This document shows positions 16,980 to 26,737 of a DNA stretch of 64,000 nucleotides, in pieces. This DNA is from Acidobacteriota bacterium (GTDB taxonomy: Bacteria; Acidobacteriota; Terriglobia; UBA7540): NCBI GenBank assembly GCA_021787735.1, contig JAJYLL010000013.1, forward strand, positions 1 through 64,000, given 5' to 3'. Below the pieces are notes generated by a model, which saw only the letters and a list, made by a program, of their open reading frames with translations, ran no database searches and was not told the DNA's origin. Made by a program: the position numbers and the translations under genes. Numbering within the stretch: the first letter of the stretch is position 1; each line of letters starts with the position of its first letter.

Positions 16980-18272
16980 ATGGCATTCACGTTTCTGCAG
17001 TGCATTGAAGAAGCCTGCGGCCGCAGGCAGGACCCCAAAAGGGAATCGCACCTGTGCGCCTGGTGCGGTGGCCTGCTCGACGTCAGGTATGAATTTGATA
17101 TCACGGACCCGGAAACCCTTCGAGCCGCTTGGCATCAGCGGCGTCTGAGCGGCGAACCCATTGACCGCAGCGGTGTCTGGCGCTTCCGAGAACTGCTGCC
17201 TTTTATCGGCGCGCACGACCGCGTCATTTCACTTTCCGAAGGTTCCACACCACTGGTAGGGACCCGGCGTGCGGGCTGGTGGGCCGGGCCGGTGCACCTT
17301 ACCATCAAGCACCAAGGCATCAACCCGACCGGCTCCTTCAAGGACCTGGGCATGACCGCTTGCATGACGCGAGCCGCCTCGCTTGGTGTGCGCATGGTCG
17401 CGTGCGCTTCCACGGGAAACACTTCTTCCTCCATGGCGGCCTACGCGGGCCGCGCGGGAATGAAGGCGATTCTTTTTGTTCCTTACCGGCAGATTTCCGC
17501 CGCCAAGTTGGCCCAGGCGCTGGACTTTGGGGCGATGGTTGTTGAAATCGGCGACAGCTTTGATGAGGCCTTCAGTTTGTTACGCCAGGTGGCCGCGGAG
17601 ATGCGTTTCTATCTTGTAAATTCCATCAACCCGTTTCGCATTGAGGGCCAGAAGACCATTGTGGCTGAGATGATGGAACAGCGTGCCTGGCGTCCGCCCG
17701 ATTACATTGTGGTGCCGGGCGGCAACCTGGGCAACGCTTCCGCCATCGGCAAGGGCCTGCGGGAATTGAAAGAAATGGGTTTTATCGAGAAGGTGCCGAA
17801 GGTTGTCGTGATCCAGGCCGCTGGGGCCAATCCGTTTTTCCGCACGCTCCGGGCCGGCTCGAAGGAACTGATCCCAGTAGAGAAACCAGACACTGAAGCA
17901 ACGGCTATTCGCATCGGCCGCCCCGCCAACTGGAAAAAAGCACGCCGCGTGCTCGAGTGGACCGGAGGCTTTTGCGAGTCGGTGACGGACGAAGAGATTT
18001 TTGAAGGCAAGGCGGCCCTTGCTGAAGATGGCGTGGGATGCGAACCTGCCTCTGCCGCCACAGTTGCCGGCATCCGCAAGCTGGTGCGCGCGGGAAAGAT
18101 CGAGCGGCATGCCGACATCATCGCCATATTGACGGGCCACCAGTTGAAAGACACGGATTACGTGATTCGCCATCACTCGGCCGCAGAGGACTCACGGCAG
18201 CGAATACGAGTGGACGCCAACTTGGACGCCCTGCGAAAGGCTCTGGAGGGCGTACTGGCGGTTCGCGCGTAA
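16980..18272 (+). CDS. thrC: Threonine synthase
   Basis: The 430-aa PLP enzyme converts O-phosphohomoserine to threonine. The PLP lysine is K121 in NPTGSFKDLG, and the phosphate-binding loop is ASTGNTSSSMAAYAGRAG. An N-terminal zinc-ribbon-like pair (C8, C13, C26, C29) is typical of the longer threonine synthases. It lies between lysC and ppc on the same strand, in line with aspartate-family synthesis. The ATG at 16980 gives the usual family start (MAFTFLQC); an in-frame TTG at 16935 is possible and neither has a good ribosome site. No homoserine dehydrogenase or homoserine kinase gene is in the window. Confidence 0.9.
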   Translation: MAFTFLQCIEEACGRRQDPKRESHLCAWCGGLLDVRYEFDITDPETLRAAWHQRRLSGEPIDRSGVWRFRELLPFIGAHDRVISLSEGSTPLVGTRRAGWWAGPVHLTIKHQGINPTGSFKDLGMTACMTRAASLGVRMVACASTGNTSSSMAAYAGRAGMKAILFVPYRQISAAKLAQALDFGAMVVEIGDSFDEAFSLLRQVAAEMRFYLVNSINPFRIEGQKTIVAEMMEQRAWRPPDYIVVPGGNLGNASAIGKGLRELKEMGFIEKVPKVVVIQAAGANPFFRTLRAGSKELIPVEKPDTEATAIRIGRPANWKKARRVLEWTGGFCESVTDEEIFEGKAALAEDGVGCEPASAATVAGIRKLVRAGKIERHADIIAILTGHQLKDTDYVIRHHSAAEDSRQRIRVDANLDALRKALEGVLAVRA

Positions 18273-18306
18273 TTTCACCCGGCCGCCCGGAATGTGACAA
18301 ACAATT

Positions 18307-21003
18307 ATGGATGAAATACTTCGCCGGGAAGTTCGATTGCTGACCACGCGCCTGGGAGCGGTGATCCAGGAGCAGAGCGGCCGCAAGACGTTTGAGGCCA
18401 TTGAAACTCTTCGGCGGCTTTCCAAGCAGCTCCGCCAAACCGCTGATCCCGATCTGCTGGCCGCGGGCGACCGCGAGGTGCGCAGCCTTTCTCTGGACCG
18501 CGCTGCGGACGTGGCCCATGCCTTCAGCCTGTTCTTCCACTTGGTGAACCTCTGCGAAGAGCGCCAGCGGGTGCGCCGGTTGCGCCAGTACGAATCGGAA
18601 GAAAACGCCGCGCCGATGTCGTTGCGCCGGACTTTCAACCGGATGGCAAAGCAGAACGTTCCGCTTGCCGAACTCACCCGGCTGTTGCGCACGATGCACA
18701 TTGAGCCTGTGCTGACGGCACATCCCACGGAAGCCAAGCGCCGCAGTGTCTTTAATCATGTGCTGCGCATCGGCCACTCACTTGAGGTGTTGGGAGCCTC
18801 ACCCGAGCACACGGTTGAAAAATCCGTGGACCCATGGATTGAAGCGTTGTGGCTCACTGAAGAAACCCGCGAACGCGCTGTGACCCCTGAACTGGAAGTC
18901 GAGAACTCGCTGGTTTTTCTGGAGCGGACCATCTACGACCTGGCGGGGATCTTCTGGGAGCGTTTTGAGCAGGAGATGGCCCGTGTTGCGCCACAGTTGA
19001 GAGAACAGCGTCCGTGTATCCGGTTTGGTTCCTGGGTGGGGACTGACCGCGACGGTAACCCCAACGTGACAGCCGAAACCAGCCTGAACGCCGCCGAGCG
19101 CCTTCGACGCAGCATCCTGGACTATTACATCCGCCGGCTGGACGAATTCCTTAGCGTGATCTCATTCCCCTGCTCGCGGCCGGCGTTGGAACGAAAGATT
19201 AACGCCGAAATCCAGCGCGACATGCGGCGCTTTCCTGCCACGCGCATTTTTGAAAGCGTTGACCAGCAGAACGAAGTTTACCGGCGCAAGATTCGCGTCA
19301 TGCGCTGGCGGCTTGAGCGGACACTCGAAAGGACGAACGGCGAATACACCGACGCGCAGGAATTTGAGCGTGACGTGGAATCGCTTGAACGACTGCTGAT
19401 GGAACACCCCAGTTCGCGTGTGGCACGTCTGGAGCCCGGCCGGTTGCTGACGGCTGTGCGCGTTTTTGGGTTACACTCCGTCAGCCTGGATTTCCGCCAG
19501 CACTCATCCCACGTGCGCGCCGCGGCGGATGAAATTTTGAAAGCATCGGGCTTGGCGCACGCAACCGATGAAGAGCGCATCAGTTCCATCCGGACTTTGC
19601 TGGGCCGGCGGCCGCGTCGTATCAAGTTGTCGGGAGCCGGCCAGCGCACGCTTAGCGAATTTGAGACGCTCGGGCAGATCCAGGCGCGCAACGGCCCGGA
19701 CGCCACGCACCGTTACATCCTCAGCATGACCAGCAGCGCCGCCAACATCTGGGATGTTGTGCTGCTGGGATGGCAGGCTGGCTTGGTCACCTCAGGCGCC
19801 GACGGAGAATTAAAGTCCACGTTTGACGCCATTCCGCTTTTTGAAACTGTGGACGACCTGGAAGCCGGGCCCAGAATTCTGGAGCAACTCCTGAAGGACC
19901 GCCTTTACCGCCGGCTTCTCCGCTCGCGCGGCAACTTCCAGGAAGTAATGTTGGGCTATTCCGATTCCGTCAAGGACGGCGGATATTTTGCCGCCAACTG
20001 GGCCCTATTCCGCGCCCAGAAGCGCCTGTGGGAAGTGGCTGAAACGCACAATGTCCGGCTGGGACTTTTCCATGGCAAGGGGGGAACCATCGGTCGCGGC
20101 GGCGGGCAGTCGCACCGCAGCGTCCAGGCACAGCCTTACGCGGCGCCCGGTGGCCGCATGCGCATCACCGAGCAGGGTGAAGTGATCTCGCTGAAGTACG
20201 CCAACCTTGAGATCGCCGAACGGAACATGGAACAACTTGTAACTTCCGTTCTGGACACACATTTGCTTGCCCCCCAACACCCGCTGCACGAAGACCAATT
20301 TGCCGCCTGGGAGGAATACTCGCAGGAGATTGCGTCCGACAGCCGCGATTTCTACCGCAACCTGGTTTATGACACGCCCGGCTTTATTGAGTTTTTCCGC
20401 CAGGCAACGCCCATTGACCTGATTGAAAATCTCCGCCTGGGTTCGCGCCCGAGCCGCCGCTCGAACACGCAGGATATTGGCCAGCTTCGCGCGATTCCGT
20501 GGGTCTTTGCGTGGACGCAGTCGCGCCATTTCATTCCTGCCTGGTACGGCCTGGGATATGGTCTCGAGAAATTCCTGGCCAGCCACCTGCCCGATGGCCT
20601 CGACGTGCTGCGGCAGATGTACTGCCATTGGCCCTTCTTCGCCGTCATCATTGACAACGCAGAAGCGTCACTGGCCAAGACGGACCTCTACATTGCGCGC
20701 CGGTATGATGTCTTGTGCCGCAACGCAAGCCTGCGCCAGCAGATTTCAAGCCGCATTGAAGAGGAGTACCAACGCACGGTCCGCTGCGTGCTGGAGATTA
20801 CCGAATCGAAACACCTGCTGGAACACCAGCCCGTGCTGCAGGAATCCATCCGGTTGCGCAATCCTTATGTGGACCCGCTCAACTTCCTGCAGATCCGCTT
20901 CCTTGAAAAATGGCGTCGTGAGCGCCATCCCTCGTCGGAACTCGTACGCCTGCTTCAGATCACCGTGGGCGGCATCGCCTTCGGCATGAAAAGCACGGGC
21001 TAG
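18307..21003 (+). CDS. ppc: Phosphoenolpyruvate carboxylase
   Basis: The 898-aa cytosolic enzyme carboxylates PEP to oxaloacetate. Family landmarks are present: VLTAHPTEAKRR with the catalytic His139, the glycine-rich loop FHGKGGTIGRGGG near 587-600, and a C terminus GGIAFGMKSTG comparable to the usual NGIAAGMRNTG. Length is normal. It begins 34 bases after thrC, so lysC, thrC and ppc probably form one transcript, supplying oxaloacetate for aspartate where it is drawn off. The ATG at 18307 has no strong ribosome site, consistent with coupling to the preceding gene. Confidence 0.95.
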   Translation: MDEILRREVRLLTTRLGAVIQEQSGRKTFEAIETLRRLSKQLRQTADPDLLAAGDREVRSLSLDRAADVAHAFSLFFHLVNLCEERQRVRRLRQYESEENAAPMSLRRTFNRMAKQNVPLAELTRLLRTMHIEPVLTAHPTEAKRRSVFNHVLRIGHSLEVLGASPEHTVEKSVDPWIEALWLTEETRERAVTPELEVENSLVFLERTIYDLAGIFWERFEQEMARVAPQLREQRPCIRFGSWVGTDRDGNPNVTAETSLNAAERLRRSILDYYIRRLDEFLSVISFPCSRPALERKINAEIQRDMRRFPATRIFESVDQQNEVYRRKIRVMRWRLERTLERTNGEYTDAQEFERDVESLERLLMEHPSSRVARLEPGRLLTAVRVFGLHSVSLDFRQHSSHVRAAADEILKASGLAHATDEERISSIRTLLGRRPRRIKLSGAGQRTLSEFETLGQIQARNGPDATHRYILSMTSSAANIWDVVLLGWQAGLVTSGADGELKSTFDAIPLFETVDDLEAGPRILEQLLKDRLYRRLLRSRGNFQEVMLGYSDSVKDGGYFAANWALFRAQKRLWEVAETHNVRLGLFHGKGGTIGRGGGQSHRSVQAQPYAAPGGRMRITEQGEVISLKYANLEIAERNMEQLVTSVLDTHLLAPQHPLHEDQFAAWEEYSQEIASDSRDFYRNLVYDTPGFIEFFRQATPIDLIENLRLGSRPSRRSNTQDIGQLRAIPWVFAWTQSRHFIPAWYGLGYGLEKFLASHLPDGLDVLRQMYCHWPFFAVIIDNAEASLAKTDLYIARRYDVLCRNASLRQQISSRIEEEYQRTVRCVLEITESKHLLEHQPVLQESIRLRNPYVDPLNFLQIRFLEKWRRERHPSSELVRLLQITVGGIAFGMKSTG

Positions 21004-21081
21004 TGCCAATATGCAGCGCAGCGCTTTAATGAGCTGAATTTCCGCAACGCTGCCAGTATCAGTCCTGGGAGGAGGAAACAA

Positions 21082-21903
21082 TTGGGACAGGAGATTACGC
21101 AGGTGGACGCCTTCACGGCCACGCCCTTTGCGGGAAATCCTGCCGCCGTTTGCGTGCTGAAAGAGGCCGCGGGCGAAGATTGGATGCAGAACGTGGCGCG
21201 TGAAATGAATCTGTCTGAGACTGCGTTCCTCTATCCTCACGAGGATGAGTTCAACCTGCGCTGGTTTACTCCGGCGGTTGAAGTTGCGCTTTGCGGACAT
21301 GCCACGCTGGCGAGCGCGCACGTGTTGTGGGAGGAAGGCCATCTGCCGCCCGGCCAGCAGGCTCGTTTTCGCACAATGAGCGGCCTGCTGACGGCCGAGC
21401 GCAAGGGCGGCTGGATCGAGCTTGATTTCCCCGCGGTGCGCGTCGAGGATGCGGACCCACCGCCCGGATTAATCGAGGCGCTGGGTATTGAAACTCGATA
21501 CGTGGGGAAGAACAAGTTTGACTACCTGGTCGAAACGGAATCAGCGCAAGCCGTAAGGAAGGCGACTCCCGACTACACCGATCTACGCCAGATCCAGGCT
21601 CGCGGCGTCATCATCACCAGCCGATCAGATTCGCCCCAGTTTGATTTTGTTTCCAGGTTTTTCGCTCCCGGCGCAGGAGTCGATGAAGATCCGGTGACGG
21701 GCTCGGCGCACTGCGCTCTTGGTCCTTTTTGGGAAAAGCGTTTGCAACGGCACGAGTTCGTGGCTTATCAGGCTTCGCAGCGTGGGGGAGTGGTGCGGGT
21801 GGGCGTGGTAGGCGACCGCGTCAAGTTGGGAGGCCAGGCCGTTACAGTGTTGCGCGGAGAATTATTGGCCCCGCCGGACAAGGGAAATCAAGGACAGACC
21901 TGA
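21082..21903 (+). CDS. PhzF-family isomerase/epimerase-like protein
   Basis: The 273-aa protein belongs to the PhzF/diaminopimelate-epimerase-like superfamily. Seen: DAFTATPFAGNPAAVCVL at the N terminus, the general acid/base Glu46 in LSETAFL, ALCGHATLASAHVLWE, and GVDEDPVTGSAHCALGPFW in the second half. Most members are uncharacterised; PhzF itself isomerises a phenazine precursor, and no phenazine genes are here. The start is a TTG at 21082, well supported by GGAGGAGG six bases upstream. It follows ppc by 78 bases and converges with proC. Confidence 0.9.
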   Translation: MGQEITQVDAFTATPFAGNPAAVCVLKEAAGEDWMQNVAREMNLSETAFLYPHEDEFNLRWFTPAVEVALCGHATLASAHVLWEEGHLPPGQQARFRTMSGLLTAERKGGWIELDFPAVRVEDADPPPGLIEALGIETRYVGKNKFDYLVETESAQAVRKATPDYTDLRQIQARGVIITSRSDSPQFDFVSRFFAPGAGVDEDPVTGSAHCALGPFWEKRLQRHEFVAYQASQRGGVVRVGVVGDRVKLGGQAVTVLRGELLAPPDKGNQGQT

Positions 21904-21933
21904 AAACGAAGACGCCAGCGCGTCTGTCGCCGC

Positions 21934-22812
21934 TTACGAATTGTTGCATTCTACAAGCTGCCGGGCGCGCGCGGCGGCGCGGACCACGGCTTTGATCAGG
22001 GTGACACGCAATCGGCCTTCTTCAAGTTCCATCAGGCCGTCGATGGTGCAGCCTGCCGGGGTGGTTACTACGTCTTTCAGCTTGGCGGGATGCTCACCCG
22101 TGTGGAGCACCATGGCAGAAGCGCCCAGCAGGGTTTGCGCGGCGAGTTCGGTGGAGAGATCGCGCGGCACCCCCAACTTCACTCCGGCTTCGGCCAGCGA
22201 TTCAATAATCATATAGACGTAAGCGGGGCCGGAACCGGAAAGGGCAGTGATGGCATCCATGTGTTTTTCGTCCGCAACCACGGTGCGGCCCATTGCCGCA
22301 AAGATATTCTGCGAAACTTCCAGGTCATGCGCGGTGGCATGCTTGCCGCCGGTGAGCGCCGTCATCCCCTGGCGGATCAGGCAGGGAGTGTTGGGCATGG
22401 CGCGAATCACGCGCGCCGGATGACCCAGTTCGCGTTCAATCATCGATGTGGTGACGGATGCCGCCGCGGAAACGATCAGCGCGTCCTTGGACAGCGTTTT
22501 GCGGACCTCTTGCAGGAAGGCTTTCACTTGCTGAGGTTTCAGCGCGATGAGCACCAGGCTGGCGCCCTTGACGGCCTGGACGTTATTGGTATGGGCTTTT
22601 ACACCGTACTTGCCGTTGAGATAATCCGCGCGCGGCTGGTGCGCCACAGTGCATTCCACGCGTCCCGTGGGAACCGCTTGCGATTGCAGCATGGCGGAAA
22701 GCAACCCCTCGCCGAGTTTGCCGGTACCGATCAGGGCCAGTTTCTTTATTTCATCCCGCGATTTCTTGGCTGCCGACGAAGGCGCGGCAACAGCTTCTGT
22801 CACTTTTTTCAT
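21934..22812 (-). CDS. proC: Pyrroline-5-carboxylate reductase
   Basis: The 292-aa enzyme makes the last step of proline synthesis with NAD(P)H. The Rossmann glycine motif is LIGTGKLGEGLLSAM; other family segments are LVLIALKPQQVKAFLQEV, VIRAMPNTPCLIRQGMTAL and the dimerisation region ALSGSGPAYVYMIIESLAEAG. The N terminus carries about 20 extra Ala/Lys-rich residues before the fold. The ATG at 22812 has GGAG nine bases upstream and is preferred over an in-frame start at 22869. It is convergent with the PhzF-like gene and 200 bases downstream of ilvC. Confidence 0.93.
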   Translation of the reverse strand: MKKVTEAVAAPSSAAKKSRDEIKKLALIGTGKLGEGLLSAMLQSQAVPTGRVECTVAHQPRADYLNGKYGVKAHTNNVQAVKGASLVLIALKPQQVKAFLQEVRKTLSKDALIVSAAASVTTSMIERELGHPARVIRAMPNTPCLIRQGMTALTGGKHATAHDLEVSQNIFAAMGRTVVADEKHMDAITALSGSGPAYVYMIIESLAEAGVKLGVPRDLSTELAAQTLLGASAMVLHTGEHPAKLKDVVTTPAGCTIDGLMELEEGRLRVTLIKAVVRAAARARQLVECNNS

Positions 22813-23030
22813 GGAAGTCTTCTCCGTTCCTGACGGACCCACGGTCACAGCTTGCAGGCAAGCGTTCATTTCTTAGCGCTGCGAGTTTTGCCGCACACAT
22901 TCAACCTAAGGGTATTGTAAAGCGGGTAGCTGCGGCTGGCAATTTCACAGCTGCGAGACGATCAACAAGAGGCCCACGGCGACGCCATGTGCGGTCCCAC
23001 CGTAGGCCCCTTTGTCGTGTACGTTTCCGG

Positions 23031-24065
23031 TTACGTCCGCGCCTGGGCCTGGGCGGCTGTGACCTCTTCCTTGGCAGTCTGGATCCACGGCATCATCTTG
23101 CGCAGCTCGCTGCCCACCTTTTCGATCAGGCGAGCGGAAGCCTCGTTGCGCATGCCCATGAATTTCTTCCGGCCGGATGTGTTTTCGTCCATCCACTCTT
23201 TGGCGAACTTGCCGTTCTGGATTTCTTCCAGGACTTTCTTCATTGATTCGCGAACATGGTCGTCAATGACCCTCGGGCCGCGCGTGTAGTCACCGTATTC
23301 CGCTGTGTCGCTCACTGAGTAGCGCATGTACTTGATGCCACCCTGGTAGATCAGGTCGACGATCAGTTTCAGCTCGTGCAGACATTCGAAGTAGGCGATT
23401 TCCGGCTGGTAACCGGCCTGCACCAGCGTTTCGAAACCGGAATTGATCAGTGCCGAAACGCCGCCGCAAAGAACCGTCTGCTCGCCGAACAGGTCGGTCT
23501 CAGTTTCTTCCTTGAAAGTGGTGCGGATGACGCCCGCCTTCAGGCTTCCGAGCCCTTTGGCGTAGGCCAGCGCCTTCTGCTCGGCCTGCCCCGTGGCGTC
23601 CTGCTCAACGGCCAGCAGCGACGGAACGCCAATCCCTTCCGTGAACAGCTCGCGCAGCCGGTGGCCGGGGCATTTGGGAGCGATCATGATCACGTCCACG
23701 TTTTTCGGCGGCTGCACGAACTTGTAATGGATGTTGAAGCCGTGGGCGAACAGCAGGGCTTTGCCGGCAGTAAGGTTGGGCTCAATGTCCTTCTTGTAAA
23801 GCTGCGCCATGGGAGGATCGGGCACAAGCATGGCAATCAGGTCGCCGCGCTTTGCGGCCTCCGCGGGGTCAAAAACTTCAAGTTTCTGCGCCTGGGCCTT
23901 GGCACGGGACTGGCTCGTGGCAGGAAGTCCCACAATTACTTTCAGTCCGCTGTCGCGCAGATTCAGCGCGTGGGCGTGCCCCTGGCTGCCGTAGCCGATT
24001 ACCGCGACGGTTTTACCCGCCAGATGTTTGACGTCACCGTCGTTTTCATAATAAGCTTTCGCCAT
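23031..24065 (-). CDS. ilvC: Ketol-acid reductoisomerase
   Basis: The 344-aa class I enzyme performs the second common step of branched-chain amino-acid synthesis (acetolactate to dihydroxyisovalerate), using NAD(P)H and magnesium. Seen: the cofactor motif [20 protein letters not shown], the phosphate-region lysine in [15 protein letters not shown], and metal ligands in [19 protein letters not shown]. Length is slightly above the usual 330-340. AGGTGA lies four bases before the ATG. It follows the small-subunit gene by about 190 bases, a gap filled by a repeat-like element. Confidence 0.97.
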   Translation of the reverse strand: MAKAYYENDGDVKHLAGKTVAVIGYGSQGHAHALNLRDSGLKVIVGLPATSQSRAKAQAQKLEVFDPAEAAKRGDLIAMLVPDPPMAQLYKKDIEPNLTAGKALLFAHGFNIHYKFVQPPKNVDVIMIAPKCPGHRLRELFTEGIGVPSLLAVEQDATGQAEQKALAYAKGLGSLKAGVIRTTFKEETETDLFGEQTVLCGGVSALINSGFETLVQAGYQPEIAYFECLHELKLIVDLIYQGGIKYMRYSVSDTAEYGDYTRGPRVIDDHVRESMKKVLEEIQNGKFAKEWMDENTSGRKKFMGMRNEASARLIEKVGSELRKMMPWIQTAKEEVTAAQAQART

Positions 24066-24150
24066 AACGTCACCTATTCCTTTACTGTTTGGAATTTTTT
24101 AGCTTCTGATTCCGGAGTGTGGGAACCGACCCAACCCTTCAAGGCTTCAA

Positions 24151-24229
24151 TGTCATGCTGAACGAAGCCAAGCATCCCAGTATGTGCCTGAAGAAAACAC
24201 TGAGACCCATCTCTGCGCTCAGGGTGACA
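24151..24229. repeat. Palindromic intergenic repeat element
   Basis: The segment starts TGTCATGCTGAACGAAG and ends CTGCGCTCAGGGTGACA, imperfect inverted repeats with TGTCA/TGACA termini. Elements of this look, TGTCATCCTGAGCGAAGCG and its complement, are scattered in many acidobacterial and other genomes. It lies between ilvC and the small-subunit gene and could form a hairpin in the ilv transcript. Confidence 0.5.
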
Positions 24230-24257
24230 ATCTATCACATCTGTCAACGTCCTTTTG

Positions 24258-24746
24258 TCACACGACACTAGCTGCGCCCACTAGTTCCATCTGCGGATTG
24301 TGCTGGCTTGCCCTCACGCATGAAAGCGGAAGGAACCCCGGCTCCTCCAGTCCGGGGAACTGCGCTCCGGCGGAGAGCCCCGAAGGGATTTCCACCAGAT
24401 ACTTGCCGTGGCTGGCAAAAACCACTTTGCACTCCGGAAACGCTTCCTGGATGCGCTTGATGTTTTCCGGATTTTCAGCCGATTCGACAAAGATAAAGGA
24501 CGCGTCCTGCGTGGGTTCGTGCCGGTAGTACGCGACGCTCAGAACGCCGGAGGATTGGCGCAAAAAATGAAAAATGTGGTCAACGTCCGTCTGCGGAGAC
24601 TCAACCACGGCCATCAGCGAATAAGACTTCGATTTCGCATTCACAGCCAGGGTTTCAATCTCCAGTCCTTTGCGCCGGAAAATATTCATCAGCCGGCACA
24701 GCACGATAGGGTCACGATCGCTTTCAAGCGTCAACAGCCATTGCAT
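24258..24746 (-). CDS. ilvN: ACT-domain acetolactate synthase small (regulatory) subunit
   Basis: The 162-aa protein starts with an ACT domain (MQWLLTLESDRDPIVLCRLM, then a second half with LSVAYYRHEP) followed by a less conserved C-terminal region. By position between ilvB and ilvC, by size and by fold it should be the feedback subunit of acetohydroxyacid synthase. It diverges from the classical IlvH sequence, so the identity depends on context. The ATG at 24746 is preceded by GGGAG at a suitable distance. It lies 165 bases downstream of ilvB. Confidence 0.75.
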   Translation of the reverse strand: MQWLLTLESDRDPIVLCRLMNIFRRKGLEIETLAVNAKSKSYSLMAVVESPQTDVDHIFHFLRQSSGVLSVAYYRHEPTQDASFIFVESAENPENIKRIQEAFPECKVVFASHGKYLVEIPSGLSAGAQFPGLEEPGFLPLSCVRASQHNPQMELVGAASVV

Positions 24747-24911
24747 ATGGAACTCCCGATTTATCAAGTATACAGCCTTAACGAGGCATGGAAAACCCGT
24801 CCGCCTCAGCCATGACCTTTGGGGCTGTGGCCCATTTCCTAAAAACCCGCGTCCAAATCTAGCTGCAAATCACCTGTGGCGGCCATAAAACGGACCCTGA
24901 GTCAGCAGTCC

Positions 24912-26657
24912 TTAAACCGCCCACATGTCGTCCAGAACTTCTTCCTCAACCAGCGCCCGCGGCGGTTCCACTATCATCTCCGCGATGCTTGCTCCCGCGG
25001 GAACAATGGGATAGCAGTTTTCCGTGGGGTCAACCGAGAAGTCGAGCAAACCCGGCTCGCGGTCGCTCAGGAAGTCGCGGACAGCGTCCTTTACGTCAGC
25101 CCGGTGTTCGACGCGCCGGCCGCAGATGCCGTAAGCTTCCGCCAGCTTGGCGAAGTTGGGCGAAAAGTTCAGGTCGATGTCGCAGTAGCGTTTTTCAAAG
25201 AAGATTTCCTGCCACTGCCTGACCATCCCGAGCGCCCGGTTATTGATGACGACAATCTTTACGGGCACGCGGTACTGCACCATGGTGGCCAGATCGTTCA
25301 GCGTCATCTGGAAGCCGCCGTCGCCCACAAACGCGATCACCTGGCGGTTGGGGAAGGCCATCTGCGCGCCCAGCGCCGCCGGGAAGCCGTAGCCCATCGT
25401 TCCCAGGCCGCTCGATGAGAGCCACGTGCGCGGGTAGCGGAAGTTGTAAAACTGGGCCGTCCACATCTGGTGCTGGCCCACGTCCACGGCGATGATGGCG
25501 TCGTCGTCGGCAAGCTCGGCGACGGTCTCAATCACATACTCCGGCTTCACGATGTTGGTGTACCTGTCGTAAGTGAGGGGATGCTCAGCCCTCCAGGCTT
25601 CAATGCGTTTCAGCCAGTGTTCGCGTTCGGGCATCGCCGCCTTGTGCCCGGACTTATTGAGCTCATCCACCAGCGCCTGCAAAGTTTCGCGCGCGTCGCC
25701 CACCAGTGATAGGTCAACGTTTACGTTCTTGTTGACCTCGGAGGGGTCAATGTCAAAGTGGATCTTCTTGGCGTTCGGCGCAAATCCGCTGATGCGCCCC
25801 GTAACACGGTCGTCAAAGCGTGCGCCCACCGCAATCAGGAGATCGCAATTGCTCACTGCCAGGTTCGTGGCGTAGGAACCGTGCATGCCCAGCATGCCGA
25901 GCGAAAGCGGGTGCCGGGAAGGGAAAGCACCCATGCCCATCAGTGTAGTGGCCACCGGAGTGTGCGTCAGCTCGGCAAGCTCCCGAAGCAGATCAGAGGC
26001 GTTCGCGGAAATCACTCCGCCGCCCACGTAGAGCACCGGTTGCTGGCTTTCCCGGATCATCTCGACAGCCTGTTGCAGTTGCTCACGGGTCCACTCGCCC
26101 GGCCGGGGAACGCGGTGCGACTCCCTTGTCGGGGGATAATCCGGCTTCGTCGTTTCAACCAGCACGCTCTTGGGCAGATCGACCAGCACCGGCCCCGGAC
26201 GCCCTGAGGCGGCAATCTCAAACGCCTGTTGAATCACGTAGGGGACGTCGGCCGCGCTTTTCACCATGAAGGCTCGCTTGGTAATCGGCGTCGCAATCCC
26301 GACCGTGTCCGCCTCCTGGAAGGCGTCCTTACCGATCAAGCTGGCGGGCACCTGGCCCGTCATTGCCACAACAGGAATGGAATCCATCATGGCGGAGGTC
26401 AGAGCCGTCATCATGTTGGTGGCGCCGGGACCGGAAGTGACAAGGCATACGCCCGGTTTTCCCGTCACGCGCGCATAGCCGTCCGCCGCAAATGCAGCCG
26501 CTTGCTCGTGGCGCACCAGCAGGTGGCGAATTCCCGCACTGTACATGGCGTCATAAAGCGGCAGAATGGCGCCGCCCGGCAGGCCAAAAATGACTTCCAC
26601 TTTCTGGCGAACCAAGCTTTCAAGGAGGATTTCGGAACCGGAAAAAGTCTTTGACAT
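24912..26657 (-). CDS. ilvB: Acetolactate synthase large (catalytic) subunit
   Basis: The 581-aa thiamine-diphosphate enzyme condenses pyruvate units, or pyruvate with 2-oxobutyrate. The catalytic Glu51 is in RHEQAAAFAADGYAR; the ThDP/Mg motif is GDGGFQMTLNDLATMVQ...NN; FAD- and pyruvate-binding regions such as VCLVTSGPGATNMMTAL are present. The start MSKTFSGSEILLESL at 26657 fits the family and has AGGA upstream, about 12 bases away. It is first gene of the minus-strand unit with ilvN and ilvC. A TTGACG/TATTCT promoter and a TetR-like palindrome lie 62-109 bases upstream. Confidence 0.96.
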   Translation of the reverse strand: MSKTFSGSEILLESLVRQKVEVIFGLPGGAILPLYDAMYSAGIRHLLVRHEQAAAFAADGYARVTGKPGVCLVTSGPGATNMMTALTSAMMDSIPVVAMTGQVPASLIGKDAFQEADTVGIATPITKRAFMVKSAADVPYVIQQAFEIAASGRPGPVLVDLPKSVLVETTKPDYPPTRESHRVPRPGEWTREQLQQAVEMIRESQQPVLYVGGGVISANASDLLRELAELTHTPVATTLMGMGAFPSRHPLSLGMLGMHGSYATNLAVSNCDLLIAVGARFDDRVTGRISGFAPNAKKIHFDIDPSEVNKNVNVDLSLVGDARETLQALVDELNKSGHKAAMPEREHWLKRIEAWRAEHPLTYDRYTNIVKPEYVIETVAELADDDAIIAVDVGQHQMWTAQFYNFRYPRTWLSSSGLGTMGYGFPAALGAQMAFPNRQVIAFVGDGGFQMTLNDLATMVQYRVPVKIVVINNRALGMVRQWQEIFFEKRYCDIDLNFSPNFAKLAEAYGICGRRVEHRADVKDAVRDFLSDREPGLLDFSVDPTENCYPIVPAGASIAEMIVEPPRALVEEEVLDDMWAV

Positions 26658-26718
26658 AAAATTGTTTCTTCCTGTCAGATGTCCGGCCGGTGCAGAGTTT
26701 TTAATGGCCCTCTGCATG

Positions 26719-26734
26719 TACCGACCAGTCGGTA
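26719..26734. promoter_or_regulatory. TetR-type operator at the predicted ilvB start site
   Basis: TACCGAC-CA-GTCGGTA is a perfect inverted repeat with 7-bp arms. The ACCGAC..GTCGGT pattern is a classic TetR-family operator form. It begins four bases after the ilvB -10 box, so it covers the expected transcription start. No tetR gene is present in the window. Confidence 0.55.
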
Positions 26735-26737
26735 GGT

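Noticed and set aside
15504-17216. 570-codon antisense frame over lysC and thrC
   Set aside because: It mirrors two well-identified genes, has His/Arg-heavy composition and no ribosome site; a shadow of G+C-rich coding DNA.
24066-24257. T-box or attenuator before ilvC
   Set aside because: No T-box sequence or leader peptide; the region is better explained as a dispersed palindromic repeat.
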